Below are positions 55,157 to 63,219 of a stretch of DNA of 64,000 bases, piece after piece. The notes below the pieces were generated by a model. That model had not been told where the DNA came from and did no database searches. It saw only the letters and a program-made list of their open reading frames with translations. Positions within the stretch are counted from its first letter, which is position 1; each line of letters opens with the position of its first letter. A program made the translations under genes and the position numbers. Source of the DNA: Bacteroidales bacterium (GTDB taxonomy: Bacteria > Bacteroidota > Bacteroidia > Bacteroidales > UBA6680). Where the stretch lies: assembly GCA_025210735.1 (NCBI GenBank), contig JAOARD010000044.1:42479-106478 (forward strand), given 5' to 3'.

Positions 55157-55237
55157 ATGTATTAATTATTCTGCACAAAAAGTCCATGGAATATAAAATT
55201 TAAGTGTTATTATTGAACCAAAATTATCGTAACATGA

Positions 55238-55270
55238 AACTCCGCATTAGAATGGTTATAATGCGGAGTT
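55238..55270. repeat. Perfect 12-bp inverted repeat at the edge of repeat copy 2
   Basis: AACTCCGCATTA (55238-55249) and TAATGCGGAGTT (55259-55270) form a perfect stem with a 9-base loop. The right arm is the ATGCGGAGTT found inside the three-copy repeat, so here the repeat's end is mirrored. Confidence 0.8.
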
Positions 55271-55311
55271 CCATCTGACAAATAAAAAACAATTATAGAC
55301 AGATGAAACAT
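55250..55311 (+). repeat. Repeat copy 2 (no full gene attached)
   Basis: Matches copies 1 and 3 from ATGCGGAGTT to CAGATGAAA. CATCTG (55272-55277) can pair with CAGATG (55300-55305). The downstream frame is only ATG AAA CAT CCA TGA, so this copy has lost its gene or never had one. Confidence 0.8.
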
Positions 55312-55331
55312 CCATGACGATTAAATTTTAG

Positions 55332-55402
55332 ACACACACGAGGATGATTATTATGCGGAGTTCCATCTGGCAAATGAAAAAACAATTATAAACAGATGAA
55401 AT
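55332..55402 (+). repeat. Repeat copy 3, reaching over the start codon of the 55396 gene
   Basis: About 70 bases nearly identical to copy 1. CATCTG (55364-55369) can pair with CAGATG (55393-55398), which includes ATG 55396. It lies ~20 bases after copy 2, so copies 2 and 3 are in tandem. Confidence 0.85.
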
Positions 55403-55824
55403 ACATATTCTTTACACTTCTTTTACTTAATTGCTTGTCAGCTAATTTGAAGGCACAGGATAATAAAAGAGCTGATGTTCAATCAATAATAGTTGAAAGA
55501 AGCAATGATACTATCAACCTTGAGTTTGAAGCCTTTTTTGAACCCAAGAATCAGCTTTTAAACCTTTATATAAGAAAGGAGTGGGGTGATGTTTATATAA
55601 TACCTGATGGTGCTGACTATTTTGATTTTTTTGTTTTGCCTATTGAAGATCAAAAAGCCGATAAGAATGGATATAGAGCTTTTCATTTGATGAAAAAAGC
55701 TGTTGTATTTAACCCAGAAGTACAGTCGGAATATAAATTTAGGATTTTAGTACGTAATAATCTTAACGATAAGCTGCTCTTCTCTAAAGAGGTGGAGATA
55801 AGGATAGGAGATATTAAATTATAA
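55396..55824 (+). CDS. Small secreted protein of unknown function
   Basis: 142 residues. A signal peptide (residues 1-~20, hydrophobic IFFTLLLLNCLSANL, cleavage after KAQ) is followed by a compact, mostly beta-strand domain rich in Asp, Glu and aromatics. Not recognised. Its 5' leader and first codons come from repeat copy 3. It converges on, and overlaps by 11 bases, the minus-strand barrel gene. Confidence 0.65.
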   Translation: MKYIFFTLLLLNCLSANLKAQDNKRADVQSIIVERSNDTINLEFEAFFEPKNQLLNLYIRKEWGDVYIIPDGADYFDFFVLPIEDQKADKNGYRAFHLMKKAVVFNPEVQSEYKFRILVRNNLNDKLLFSKEVEIRIGDIKL

Positions 55825-56566
55825 ATGATAATCTTATATAGAGATTAAACAATTGTGTATTCACTTTATTATTGTGAATACTCTCTGTGTAGTTTATCTT
55901 TTCAGGAATTTCAGTTGTTATTGTCGGTTTGTTGTTGTTAATAGAACCGTACTTAAACAGATACTTATTATCTCCGATAATAAAGCCAGCTACGTTTATC
56001 TTTAAACCTGTTGATAGTCTGAACTTTTTATAATAGTATGATAATCCTGCATCAATATTTAACAGAAACTCATGAGATATATCCTGTAGTTCATTTATAA
56101 CAAAAATACTATTTGAGACACTCTGACTATAATACCTGTAGTTCTTATAGTTGTATAGAGTAGTTACACCAATACTAAGATGCAATGGTAACCTCTTAGT
56201 TATTTTTATGTCTCTGTTGGCTGCTAAATATATACCGGAATAACTCAACTTACCATGCGAAGTGCCTTTTCCGGTCTGTTTAATATTTCCGAAACTGGTA
56301 AATAATCCGGTATATATAAATGTGTTGTTTTTTTTGATACCAAACTCAATTGCCGGAATAAATTTCTGATTATCTATAATGCTATTATAGATGTTGTATA
56401 TATTATTATCAGTGATATGTGGTTGTTTTACCTCTACAAAGTGTCCTCCGTTTAACATTAAATTGTTGTTTATTCCAACTGTAAACTTAATAGAATCACC
56501 CGTTTGGGCAGACAACAAGTTTAGTTGAGTAAATAAAAGAACAATTAATATACAGGCAAACCTCAT
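55814..56566 (-). CDS. Putative outer-membrane beta-barrel protein
   Basis: 250 residues with a signal peptide (1-~20, cleaved after LSAQ). The rest alternates polar and hydrophobic residues in strands separated by Asn/Gly/Lys turns, and ends in a strand with terminal hydrophobic residues (LYIRLSFII), as expected for an outer-membrane barrel of 8-10 strands. No named family is recognised. Confidence 0.65.
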   Translation of the reverse strand: MRFACILIVLLFTQLNLLSAQTGDSIKFTVGINNNLMLNGGHFVEVKQPHITDNNIYNIYNSIIDNQKFIPAIEFGIKKNNTFIYTGLFTSFGNIKQTGKGTSHGKLSYSGIYLAANRDIKITKRLPLHLSIGVTTLYNYKNYRYYSQSVSNSIFVINELQDISHEFLLNIDAGLSYYYKKFRLSTGLKINVAGFIIGDNKYLFKYGSINNNKPTITTEIPEKINYTESIHNNKVNTQLFNLYIRLSFII

Positions 56567-56641
56567 GGCAATAAATTTTTATGATAATAAGTTAGGCTTT
56601 TTATTTTTTATATGCACAATATATTAATAAATATTAAAAAT

Positions 56642-56656
56642 GTTAATCTACGTTAA
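56642..56656 (+). promoter_or_regulatory. Paired GTTAA motif, upstream of candidate sRNA B
   Basis: GTTAATCTACGTTAA, two GTTAA boxes 10 bases apart, the same as ahead of unit A. A TATATTTA (56686-56693) or TATCTGTG (56692-56699) could be the -7 box. Confidence 0.42.
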
Positions 56657-56699
56657 CTAAACAAACAGGGTTAGATATTTAGTCCTATATTTATCTGTG

Positions 56700-56798
56700 A
56701 CTAACGCATAACAACCAAATACACTTCTTATAATTTTAGATGTTTGATTTATTTGTTAACCGCAGTGAGAGGGATTCTGACTGCGGTTACTTTTTATG
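56700..56798 (+). ncRNA. Candidate small RNA / leader B, paralog of A
   Basis: The block CACTTCTTATAATTTTAGAT followed by GTTTGATTTATTTGTT (56722-56757) is nearly identical to unit A. The terminator stem AACCGCAGT (56758-56766) with ACTGCGGTT (56780-56788) differs from A at several positions, but both arms change together, and a T-run follows. A 19-codon frame starts at ATG 56740. No plus-strand gene follows for ~490 bases. Confidence 0.55.
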
Positions 56799-57208
56799 AA
56801 ATTAAATAGTCTGTGTGCATTGATATTATTGCAATATACAGATAATAGTATGGCTCTGTTCTGCTTTTGGGTTGGTAGCAAATTGTATTAGTATAATGAG
56901 ATGTAAATCAGTTGCTTTACTTCTTCGGATTATTTAATTATTGGATATTGTTATAATGTTGGTAATCAGTGTATAGTGATTTTTTTACGGAGATATTTAT
57001 ACTGCCAACCATTCTCGCATACAGAGCTTAATTTTGGTCTCAAACACATTGTCATTACTCAGATAACCTCATATGTATAGCCACCCTTGTAGTGATAAAA
57101 TTTTTGATTCATACTTTAGGGATAAATACAAATTGTACCTGAGTAAAACCTTACTTTTCTGCTCTAAATCATTAAATTTTCTTTTGTGTAGCAGGTTTAT
57201 GCTTTTTA

Positions 57209-57240
57209 TCTGTTATAAGTGATGTAATGTGTTAAATTTG
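57209..57240 (+). promoter_or_regulatory. Candidate promoter for the aspC-like gene
   Basis: TCTG (57209-57212), 20 bases, then TAAATTTG (57233-57240), an exact TAnnTTTG. It gives a leader of ~45 bases before ATG 57292. Confidence 0.5.
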
Positions 57241-57291
57241 TAGATCATATTTTGAATAGTTTAAAGTTTTAATAGTAATAATAAGTTATAT

Positions 57292-58485
57292 ATGAGCTGT
57301 TTATCAAAACGTATTTCTCGATTAGCTGTATCGCAAACACTTGCAATGTCAGCAAAAAGTCGTGAGTTAAAAGCACAAGGAAAAGATGTAATAAACCTTA
57401 GTGTAGGAGAGCCGGATTTCTTTACCCCGGATGTTGTTAAAGAAGCTGCAAAAAAAGCAATTGACAACAACGTATCGTTTTATGCACCTGTGCCAGGATT
57501 TCCTGAGTTAAGAGAGGCTATAACAGAAAAATTAAAGAGAGATAATAACCTTGAATATTCTGCTGATCAGATTGTAGTATCAACAGGAGCAAAACACTCA
57601 TTGGCAAATGTAATGCTTAGTATGATTGATGAGGGTGATGAGGTTATTATACCAGCACCATATTGGGTTAGTTATATTGAGCAGGTAAAACTTGCAGACG
57701 GAACACCAGTTGTTGTTCAGACAAGTCAGGAGAATGAGTTTAAGATTACACCTCAGCAGCTTGAGCAGGCAATTACAGAAAAGACAAAAATCTTTATGCT
57801 GTGTTCTCCTTCAAACCCTACAGGAAGTATATACTCTGTAGAAGAGTTGGCACAACTGGCAGAGGTTCTTAAAAAACATCCGGATGTATATATAATCTCT
57901 GATGAGATATATGAGTACATCAACTTTGTTGGAGAACATGCAAGTATAGCATCTGATGCAGATATAAAAGAGAGAGTTATAATTATTAACGGTGTATCAA
58001 AAGGATATGCAATGACCGGATGGCGTATTGGTTATATTGCGGCTCCAAAAGAGATTGCTGCTGCATGCAACAAATTACAAGGGCAGATGACATCTGGTGC
58101 ATGTTCAGTTGCACAAATGGCGGCATTTGAGGCAATAGGTAACCCAAACTCTACATCAAAGGATATGATTGACACCTTTAAACGACGTAGAGATATGGTT
58201 TACGATCTGATAAATGATATACCAGGTTGGAAAGTAAACCTGCCAAAAGGAGCGTTCTATTTCTTGCCGGATATATCATGGTACTTCGGAAAATCAGTAA
58301 ACGGAGTTACATTTAATTCTGCAATGGATCTGTGTATGTACATTCTTGAGAATGCTGGTGTAGCAATAGTACCGGGCGAGGCATTTGGAGTTCCTAGCAC
58401 AGTTCGTCTTTCATATGCTGCTTCTGACGATAGTTTAAAAGAAGCTTTCAGACGCATTAAAGAGGCTCTTAAAGACGCTAAATAG
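57292..58485 (+). CDS. aspC: Class I pyridoxal-phosphate aminotransferase (aspartate aminotransferase type)
   Basis: 397 residues, the usual length for the Ib aspartate aminotransferases. LSVGEPDFFTPD, CSPSNPTGSIY, SDEIYEYI and the PLP lysine K237 in GVSKGYAMTGWRIGY are all present. It interconverts aspartate and oxaloacetate with 2-oxoglutarate in the cytoplasm, and may also act as a prephenate or other aminotransferase. It is a single transcription unit with promoter and terminator. Confidence 0.9.
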   Translation: MSCLSKRISRLAVSQTLAMSAKSRELKAQGKDVINLSVGEPDFFTPDVVKEAAKKAIDNNVSFYAPVPGFPELREAITEKLKRDNNLEYSADQIVVSTGAKHSLANVMLSMIDEGDEVIIPAPYWVSYIEQVKLADGTPVVVQTSQENEFKITPQQLEQAITEKTKIFMLCSPSNPTGSIYSVEELAQLAEVLKKHPDVYIISDEIYEYINFVGEHASIASDADIKERVIIINGVSKGYAMTGWRIGYIAAPKEIAAACNKLQGQMTSGACSVAQMAAFEAIGNPNSTSKDMIDTFKRRRDMVYDLINDIPGWKVNLPKGAFYFLPDISWYFGKSVNGVTFNSAMDLCMYILENAGVAIVPGEAFGVPSTVRLSYAASDDSLKEAFRRIKEALKDAK

Positions 58486-58507
58486 GATTAATAAAATGTT
58501 ATATAGT

Positions 58508-58545
58508 AAAAATGAGATAATCAATACAGATTATCTCATTTTTTT
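58508..58545. terminator. Bidirectional terminator between aspC and the response regulator gene
   Basis: An A-run plus ATGAGATAATC (58512-58522) pairs with GATTATCTCAT (58529-58539) plus a T-run. It serves both convergent genes. Confidence 0.88.
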
Positions 58546-58565
58546 AGAGTTATAGAATTTTGGTA

Positions 58566-58931
58566 TTATCTCTTTAGCATGCTGTTTACCTTTGCAACAA
58601 CATCGTTTATATCAACAGGTTTGTGAATATAATCATCAGCACCACCTTCAATAGCCTTCTTTTTAGAACTATAACTTAAGTCAGCGGTAACCATTATTAC
58701 AAGAATATCTTTTGTTGACTCATCAGCTCTGATATTTTCAAGAACAGTGAAACCGTCCATTTCAGGCATCATTATATCAAGTAAAATAAGATTTGGCTTT
58801 TCTGACTTAACAATTTTAAGACCCTCTGCCGGATTATTTGTAGATAATATCTCATAACCTTCGTCTTCAAGAATGCTTTCAAGAAGAAAGTTATTTACGG
58901 AAGAGTCATCAATAAGTAATATTTTAGGCAT
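58566..58931 (-). CDS. Single-domain response regulator
   Basis: 121 residues from ATG 58931; a GTG at 58958 would add 9 residues but MPKILLIDDS is the usual beginning. It is a bare receiver domain: D8/D9, phospho-acceptor D52 in LLDIMMPEMDG, T82, K104 in IHKPVDI. There is no output domain, so it acts by protein-protein contact or phosphotransfer. No histidine kinase gene is near. Confidence 0.9.
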   Translation of the reverse strand: MPKILLIDDSSVNNFLLESILEDEGYEILSTNNPAEGLKIVKSEKPNLILLDIMMPEMDGFTVLENIRADESTKDILVIMVTADLSYSSKKKAIEGGADDYIHKPVDINDVVAKVNSMLKR

Positions 58932-59029
58932 TGTGTATATTTTTTCTGATTGCGACACTAAAGATAAGTTTTTTTAAAAAACTATTAAAAATATTCGCTA
59001 TTGTTTTTACTCTTAACATTTGTATTCGC

Positions 59030-59037
59030 TATTTTTG
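59030..59037 (+). promoter_or_regulatory. -7 box candidate for mltG
   Basis: TATTTTTG matches TAnnTTTG; a convincing -33 box at the right spacing is not seen. It is ~100 bases before the mltG start. Confidence 0.38.
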
Positions 59038-59136
59038 CGCAGTGTGTGTTCTGTAATTTATGATACATTAAATAATACATGATGATATCATACGCCAGAA
59101 CAGGTGGATATTGATGTAGAAGAACAGGTGGAAAAT

Positions 59137-60237
59137 ATGAATATAAATAAAGACAGAGTTAAGGAGATTTATCAGAAATTCATTTCGTGGATTAAAAAGA
59201 GAAGTATAAGTGTAAAAAAGGCTCTGTTTATATTCGGAGGTGTTGCTGTGTTGGCTGTTTTAGGAGCAATGCTCTCAGCGTGGTTCATTATCTATAAAAA
59301 CAATGTAAAGTCAAATACAGAACAGGTAATTACAATACCAAAAGAGGCGTCGGTTTCTGAAATTATCGATACCCTTAAAACCAGAGATATCCTTAAAAGC
59401 TACAGTACATTTAATATAGTTAGTAATCTAAAGAGCTATCCGGATCTTATTAAGCCTGGTAAATATATTATTAAGCCTGGTATGAGCAATAACAGAATTG
59501 TTAATATGCTGCGCATTGGCGATCAGGTTACTGTAAAACTCGTATTCAACAATATCCGTAGTGTTGAACAATTGGCTGGAGTTATTGGAAATCAGATAGC
59601 GTCAGATTCGTTAGAGGTTCTTAAAGCACTTAATAACGATTCTCTTATGTTATCGATTGATGCCGATACAATGAATGTTCTGGGAATAATGATACCAAAT
59701 ACCTATGAGGTATATTGGGATCTTACAGCCAACGGATTTGTTAAACGAATGGGGAAGGAGTATAAACGTTTTTGGAATAAAAAAAGATTGAAAAAAGCTA
59801 AGAAAGCAGGGCTAACTCCTCGTGAGGTATCAATATTAGCATCAATAGTACAGGAAGAGACAACCTATTATAAAGAGATGCCAAAAGTAGCAGGTGTATA
59901 TATAAACCGGCTTAAACGCGGTATACGCTTACAGGCTGACCCGACAGTAAAATATGCAGTGGGCGATTTTACAATAAAAAGAGTGCTTAACAAACATCTT
60001 GCTCATGACTCGCCATACAACACATACAAATACAAAGGGCTTCCGCCAACAGTAATATCAATGCCTACAATTCAGGCAATAGAGGCTGTGCTTGACTATG
60101 AGAAGCATAAATATATGTACTTCTGTGCAAAAGATGATTTCTCAGGACGTCATGCTTTTGCAAAAACACTAAAGGAGCATAACAGAAATGCTGCGCGTTA
60201 TCGCAGAGCTCTTAATAAACGGAGAATCTATAAATAA
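59137..60237 (+). CDS. mltG: Endolytic transglycosylase MltG
   Basis: 366 residues from ATG 59137. An in-frame GTG at 59104 would add 11 acidic residues; that upstream stretch contains a 12-bp direct repeat. A single N-terminal membrane helix (residues ~30-52) is followed by a LysM-like part and the YceG catalytic domain. ASIVQEETT holds the catalytic Glu (240/241 region), followed by VYINRLKRGIRLQADPTVKYA and SPYNTY. It cuts nascent glycan strands at the inner membrane. Its stop lies 2 bases from that of the convergent helicase gene. Confidence 0.92.
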   Translation: MNINKDRVKEIYQKFISWIKKRSISVKKALFIFGGVAVLAVLGAMLSAWFIIYKNNVKSNTEQVITIPKEASVSEIIDTLKTRDILKSYSTFNIVSNLKSYPDLIKPGKYIIKPGMSNNRIVNMLRIGDQVTVKLVFNNIRSVEQLAGVIGNQIASDSLEVLKALNNDSLMLSIDADTMNVLGIMIPNTYEVYWDLTANGFVKRMGKEYKRFWNKKRLKKAKKAGLTPREVSILASIVQEETTYYKEMPKVAGVYINRLKRGIRLQADPTVKYAVGDFTIKRVLNKHLAHDSPYNTYKYKGLPPTVISMPTIQAIEAVLDYEKHKYMYFCAKDDFSGRHAFAKTLKEHNRNAARYRRALNKRRIYK

Positions 60238-60239
60238 GA

Positions 60240-61673
60240 TTAAAACTCATCTTCGTTAAAGAAGTTCTTATCAAAATTTATAAGATACAACTTCTCTTTT
60301 GTACGTGTAAATGCTGTATACAACCAACGCAGAAACTCTGTGTTCATCATCTCCTCTGTGAGATAACCATGATCAAGAAAAACAGTATTCCACTGCCCAC
60401 CTTGTGCTTTATGGCAGGTAATTGCATATGCAAACTTAACCTGCAAAGCATTAAAATACGGATTCTCTCTTATCTTCTCATACATTGCTCTTTTTGATCT
60501 TATTTCAGGATAATCAAGTGCAATACTCTGATACAGTTTCTTTGAATCCTCATAATTTAATGATGGGGTCTCGCTGTGCAGGGTATCAAGCATTATCTTA
60601 ACGTCAAGCTCCTTATCATCATAATCTATCATGCGCACAGTAACATCAGCAAATCTGAAGCCATATATCTCCTCTATTTTACTTATATAAGTTATCTCAA
60701 CAGTGTCGCCATTGGCAATGAAATCAGATTTATCGTTACCATTGGCAAGCCAGTGATAATTGTTTCTTACAACCATAAGCATATCTCCACTCGATATCTC
60801 CTCCTCACGCCAAAGAATCTGATTCCTTATACCCTGATTGAATCTGTTAGCCCTTTTGTTAGATCGTGTAATAACTATTGTCTCCTCAATTCCCTCATCT
60901 GTAGAGTATGCTGTAGCCAGCTCCTCAATAAGATCAGACCCATGTAATCTTACAATATCACTAAAGCCACTAACCGATAATTTAAAGAACCCCTCAGTGC
61001 CACTATTAATATTATTCCTCAGAATTGTTGCATTATGTAATATACCCGATGATTCAGCCTGTCTTACTACATCAGTAAGATTTGAGTGCATAATATCAGC
61101 ATAATATGATCGCAGATTATCTTTATCCAAAGCAGGACTCACATCAAGCTGTACAGGGGGGAGCTGAGCAATATCACCAATTAATATAAGCTTACAGCGT
61201 GTACCACTCTCTACAAACTCAATAAGATCGTCAAGAAGCAGTCCGGAACCAAAACTATTTTGTTCATTATACTGATTTGATATCATTGATGACTCATCAA
61301 CAATAAAAAAAGTATCTTTTGCCTTATTTATGTTCAGATCAAACTTACCAAACCCTTCGTTAGAACTCTTTTGGCGGTATATTTTTTTGTGAATAGTAAA
61401 AGCTTTTTGTCCTGTATATTTTGTCATCACCTTTGCAGCACGTCCGGTAGGGGCAAGGAGTAACGACTTTAATTTTAGGGTTTTAAGTGTTTTTACAAGA
61501 GAACATACCATAGATGTTTTTCCTGTACCGGCATAGCCTGTAAGTACAAACACCTTACCCTGATCAACATCATTAATATAGTTACCAAGTTCATTTATAA
61601 GGTCAATTTGACCAAACGTAGGTTCATGTTCAAAGTTGTTATTAAGCAGAGAAACAATGTGATTATTCAACAT
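60240..61673 (-). CDS. RecD-like ATP-dependent DNA helicase (SF1)
   Basis: 477 residues from the ATG at 61673. The frame is open to 61775, but that would run into the next gene's start, and those residues do not fit the family. Walker A is TGYAGTGKTSMV, Walker B is IVDESSM, and the C-terminal motif is ITCHKAQGGQW. It belongs to the RecD/Pif1-like helicases common in Bacteroidetes, standing alone without recB/recC. The likely role is 5'-3' unwinding in repair or recombination. Confidence 0.87.
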   Translation of the reverse strand: MLNNHIVSLLNNNFEHEPTFGQIDLINELGNYINDVDQGKVFVLTGYAGTGKTSMVCSLVKTLKTLKLKSLLLAPTGRAAKVMTKYTGQKAFTIHKKIYRQKSSNEGFGKFDLNINKAKDTFFIVDESSMISNQYNEQNSFGSGLLLDDLIEFVESGTRCKLILIGDIAQLPPVQLDVSPALDKDNLRSYYADIMHSNLTDVVRQAESSGILHNATILRNNINSGTEGFFKLSVSGFSDIVRLHGSDLIEELATAYSTDEGIEETIVITRSNKRANRFNQGIRNQILWREEEISSGDMLMVVRNNYHWLANGNDKSDFIANGDTVEITYISKIEEIYGFRFADVTVRMIDYDDKELDVKIMLDTLHSETPSLNYEDSKKLYQSIALDYPEIRSKRAMYEKIRENPYFNALQVKFAYAITCHKAQGGQWNTVFLDHGYLTEEMMNTEFLRWLYTAFTRTKEKLYLINFDKNFFNEDEF

Positions 61674-61757
61674 TTGATTAAAAATAAAATGGCTAAAGAT
61701 TTCAACGTTTCGATTTTTTTTTAAATTTGCAAGCAAACTTAAATTAATTTTTTCGAA

Positions 61758-62360
61758 ATGAAAACTGTGATACAAGTATTACTGGCGATTGCGATAGTGG
61801 GTTTATCATACGTCTTATATGAGAGTATAATGAAACCTATTAGATTTAACAAGGAAAAAGATGTAAGGTATAAAGCAACCATTCAGAGACTTAAAGACAT
61901 TAGAACATGTCAGAATGCATTTAAGTCAGAGAACCAGAAGTTTACTGGAAGTTTCGATACTTTAATTGATTTTATTAAAAACGGAAACTTTAGAGTTGTA
62001 AAGCAGGTTGGATCTCTTGACGATTCATTGGCTGTTGCTATGGGTAAGGTATATCGTGATACTGTAAAAGTTCCTGTTTTAGATTCACTTTTTGGAAAGG
62101 AGTATAAGATTGAGAATCTTAAATTTGTTCCTTATACTGAAAATGTATTGTTCCAATTAGCAGATTCTATCCTTTTAACAGGATCAAAAGTAAAAGTTCC
62201 GGTATTTGAGTGTAAAGTTCATAACGATGTATTACTTCACGGAATGAACAGACAACTTGTTGTAAACTTAAATGCTGAGCGTAAAAGAATAGATAAATAT
62301 CCGGGTATTAAGGTTGGTTCTCTTGAAGAGGCTAACAACAGTGCCGGAAACTGGGAGTAA
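61758..62360 (+). CDS. Conserved membrane-anchored protein of unknown function
   Basis: 200 residues. One N-terminal membrane helix (residues 4-~24) is followed by a soluble domain beginning RYKATIQRLKDIRTCQNAFK, then SFDTLIDFIKNG. This layout resembles pseudopilin-like or periplasmic proteins, but there is no prepilin cleavage motif. It lies in front of a DUF3822-type gene, an association I recall from other Bacteroidetes. Its function is unknown. Confidence 0.72.
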   Translation: MKTVIQVLLAIAIVGLSYVLYESIMKPIRFNKEKDVRYKATIQRLKDIRTCQNAFKSENQKFTGSFDTLIDFIKNGNFRVVKQVGSLDDSLAVAMGKVYRDTVKVPVLDSLFGKEYKIENLKFVPYTENVLFQLADSILLTGSKVKVPVFECKVHNDVLLHGMNRQLVVNLNAERKRIDKYPGIKVGSLEEANNSAGNWE

Positions 62361-62376
62361 ACTATATTTGAATTCT

Positions 62377-63210
62377 ATGAGAAATACATACATTGTAGAT
62401 GGCTCTATAGATATTCAAGCAAGAGATAAGTATGAAATGTCCATTCAGTTTTCGCTGAATGGATTTTCTTTTTCTATACGTGATATTGATAAAAAGAGAT
62501 ATATAGCTTTTGCTGAATATAAACTATCGCCATCAAAAGATAAAACGGTTGAGCAATTAACCCGAGAGCTGAATGATATATTCAGAACAGAGAAATTATT
62601 ACAGAACAGAAAGTATAAACGAGTAAACTGCGTTTTTGTATCTAATAAACATATGCTGGTACCACGCACAATGTTTCAGAACGATACGCTTAAGCAGATG
62701 TTTGAGGTGCAGAATGACCTGACAGAAGACGAAGAGTTAAATACAAACTTTATATCAGAGATTGATGCATATCAGGTATTCTCTTTTCCTGGTGAGTTTT
62801 CGCATTTCTTACGCCACAACTTCTCAAATGTACAGGCAGTACATAGCGGATCGGTTGTGCTTACCAAGATAAAAGAGATGCCGAAAATAGGATACGGATT
62901 CTGTGTTATAAATACCGGACAGAGCAATACATCTGTAATGCTTACTCGTAATCAGAAGGTTTTGCTCTATAACTCATTTGAGTGTAATACTGTTGACGAT
63001 ACATTATACTATCTGTCGGCAATTACAGAGCGTTTTAATCTGGGTAAGGCAAAAATGCCACTAATTATTAATTGCGATGAGAAAGACGCTCTTTATGCGC
63101 ATCTCTCAAAGCATTTTAGTATGTCTACAATTGCTGTAGGAAACGGATCCTCATTCCATCAAAAAATAAAGGATAAGGACAAGTTGCGTAATTTCTATAT
63201 ATTTCAATAG
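62377..63210 (+). CDS. DUF3822 family protein (actin-fold-like)
   Basis: 277 residues from ATG 62377; the frame is open further upstream into the previous gene. QFSLNGFSFSIRDIDKKRYIA and the later GYGFCVINTGQSNTSVML, LLYNSFECNTVDDTLYYL fit DUF3822, which has an ASKHA-like duplicated layout and is found next to rsmD in Bacteroidetes. No catalytic role is known. It precedes rsmD by 9 bases, so co-transcription is likely. Confidence 0.78.
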   Translation: MRNTYIVDGSIDIQARDKYEMSIQFSLNGFSFSIRDIDKKRYIAFAEYKLSPSKDKTVEQLTRELNDIFRTEKLLQNRKYKRVNCVFVSNKHMLVPRTMFQNDTLKQMFEVQNDLTEDEELNTNFISEIDAYQVFSFPGEFSHFLRHNFSNVQAVHSGSVVLTKIKEMPKIGYGFCVINTGQSNTSVMLTRNQKVLLYNSFECNTVDDTLYYLSAITERFNLGKAKMPLIINCDEKDALYAHLSKHFSMSTIAVGNGSSFHQKIKDKDKLRNFYIFQ

Positions 63211-63219
63211 TAAATCTGA

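Larger units (their letters stand above)
56567..57291. other. 725-base intergenic region with sRNA B and the aspC promoter
   Basis: Contains the paired GTTAA motif (56642-56656), candidate sRNA B and its terminator (to ~56798), then ~410 bases (56799-57208) in which I see no gene, repeat or recognised RNA, and finally a promoter-like element for the aminotransferase gene. Confidence 0.5.

Noticed and set aside
55332..55402. Tandem repeat copies 2 and 3 as a CRISPR array
   Set aside because: Only two adjacent copies, unequal lengths, no regular spacers, no cas genes, and a third copy lies 6 kb away at a start codon.
48781..55402. Insertion sequence or composite transposon bounded by the repeats
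   Set aside because: The copies lie in the same direction, no transposase or integrase gene is between them, and the interval crosses a terminator into ordinary genes.
56799..57208. Possible gene or RNA in the ~410 bases after sRNA B
   Set aside because: No frame of useful length, no hairpin with T-run and no repeat seen; left as empty intergenic DNA.
61674..61775. N-terminal extension of the RecD-like helicase
   Set aside because: It would overlap the start of the divergent gene at 61758, and the residues are not helicase-like; ATG at 61673 is preferred.
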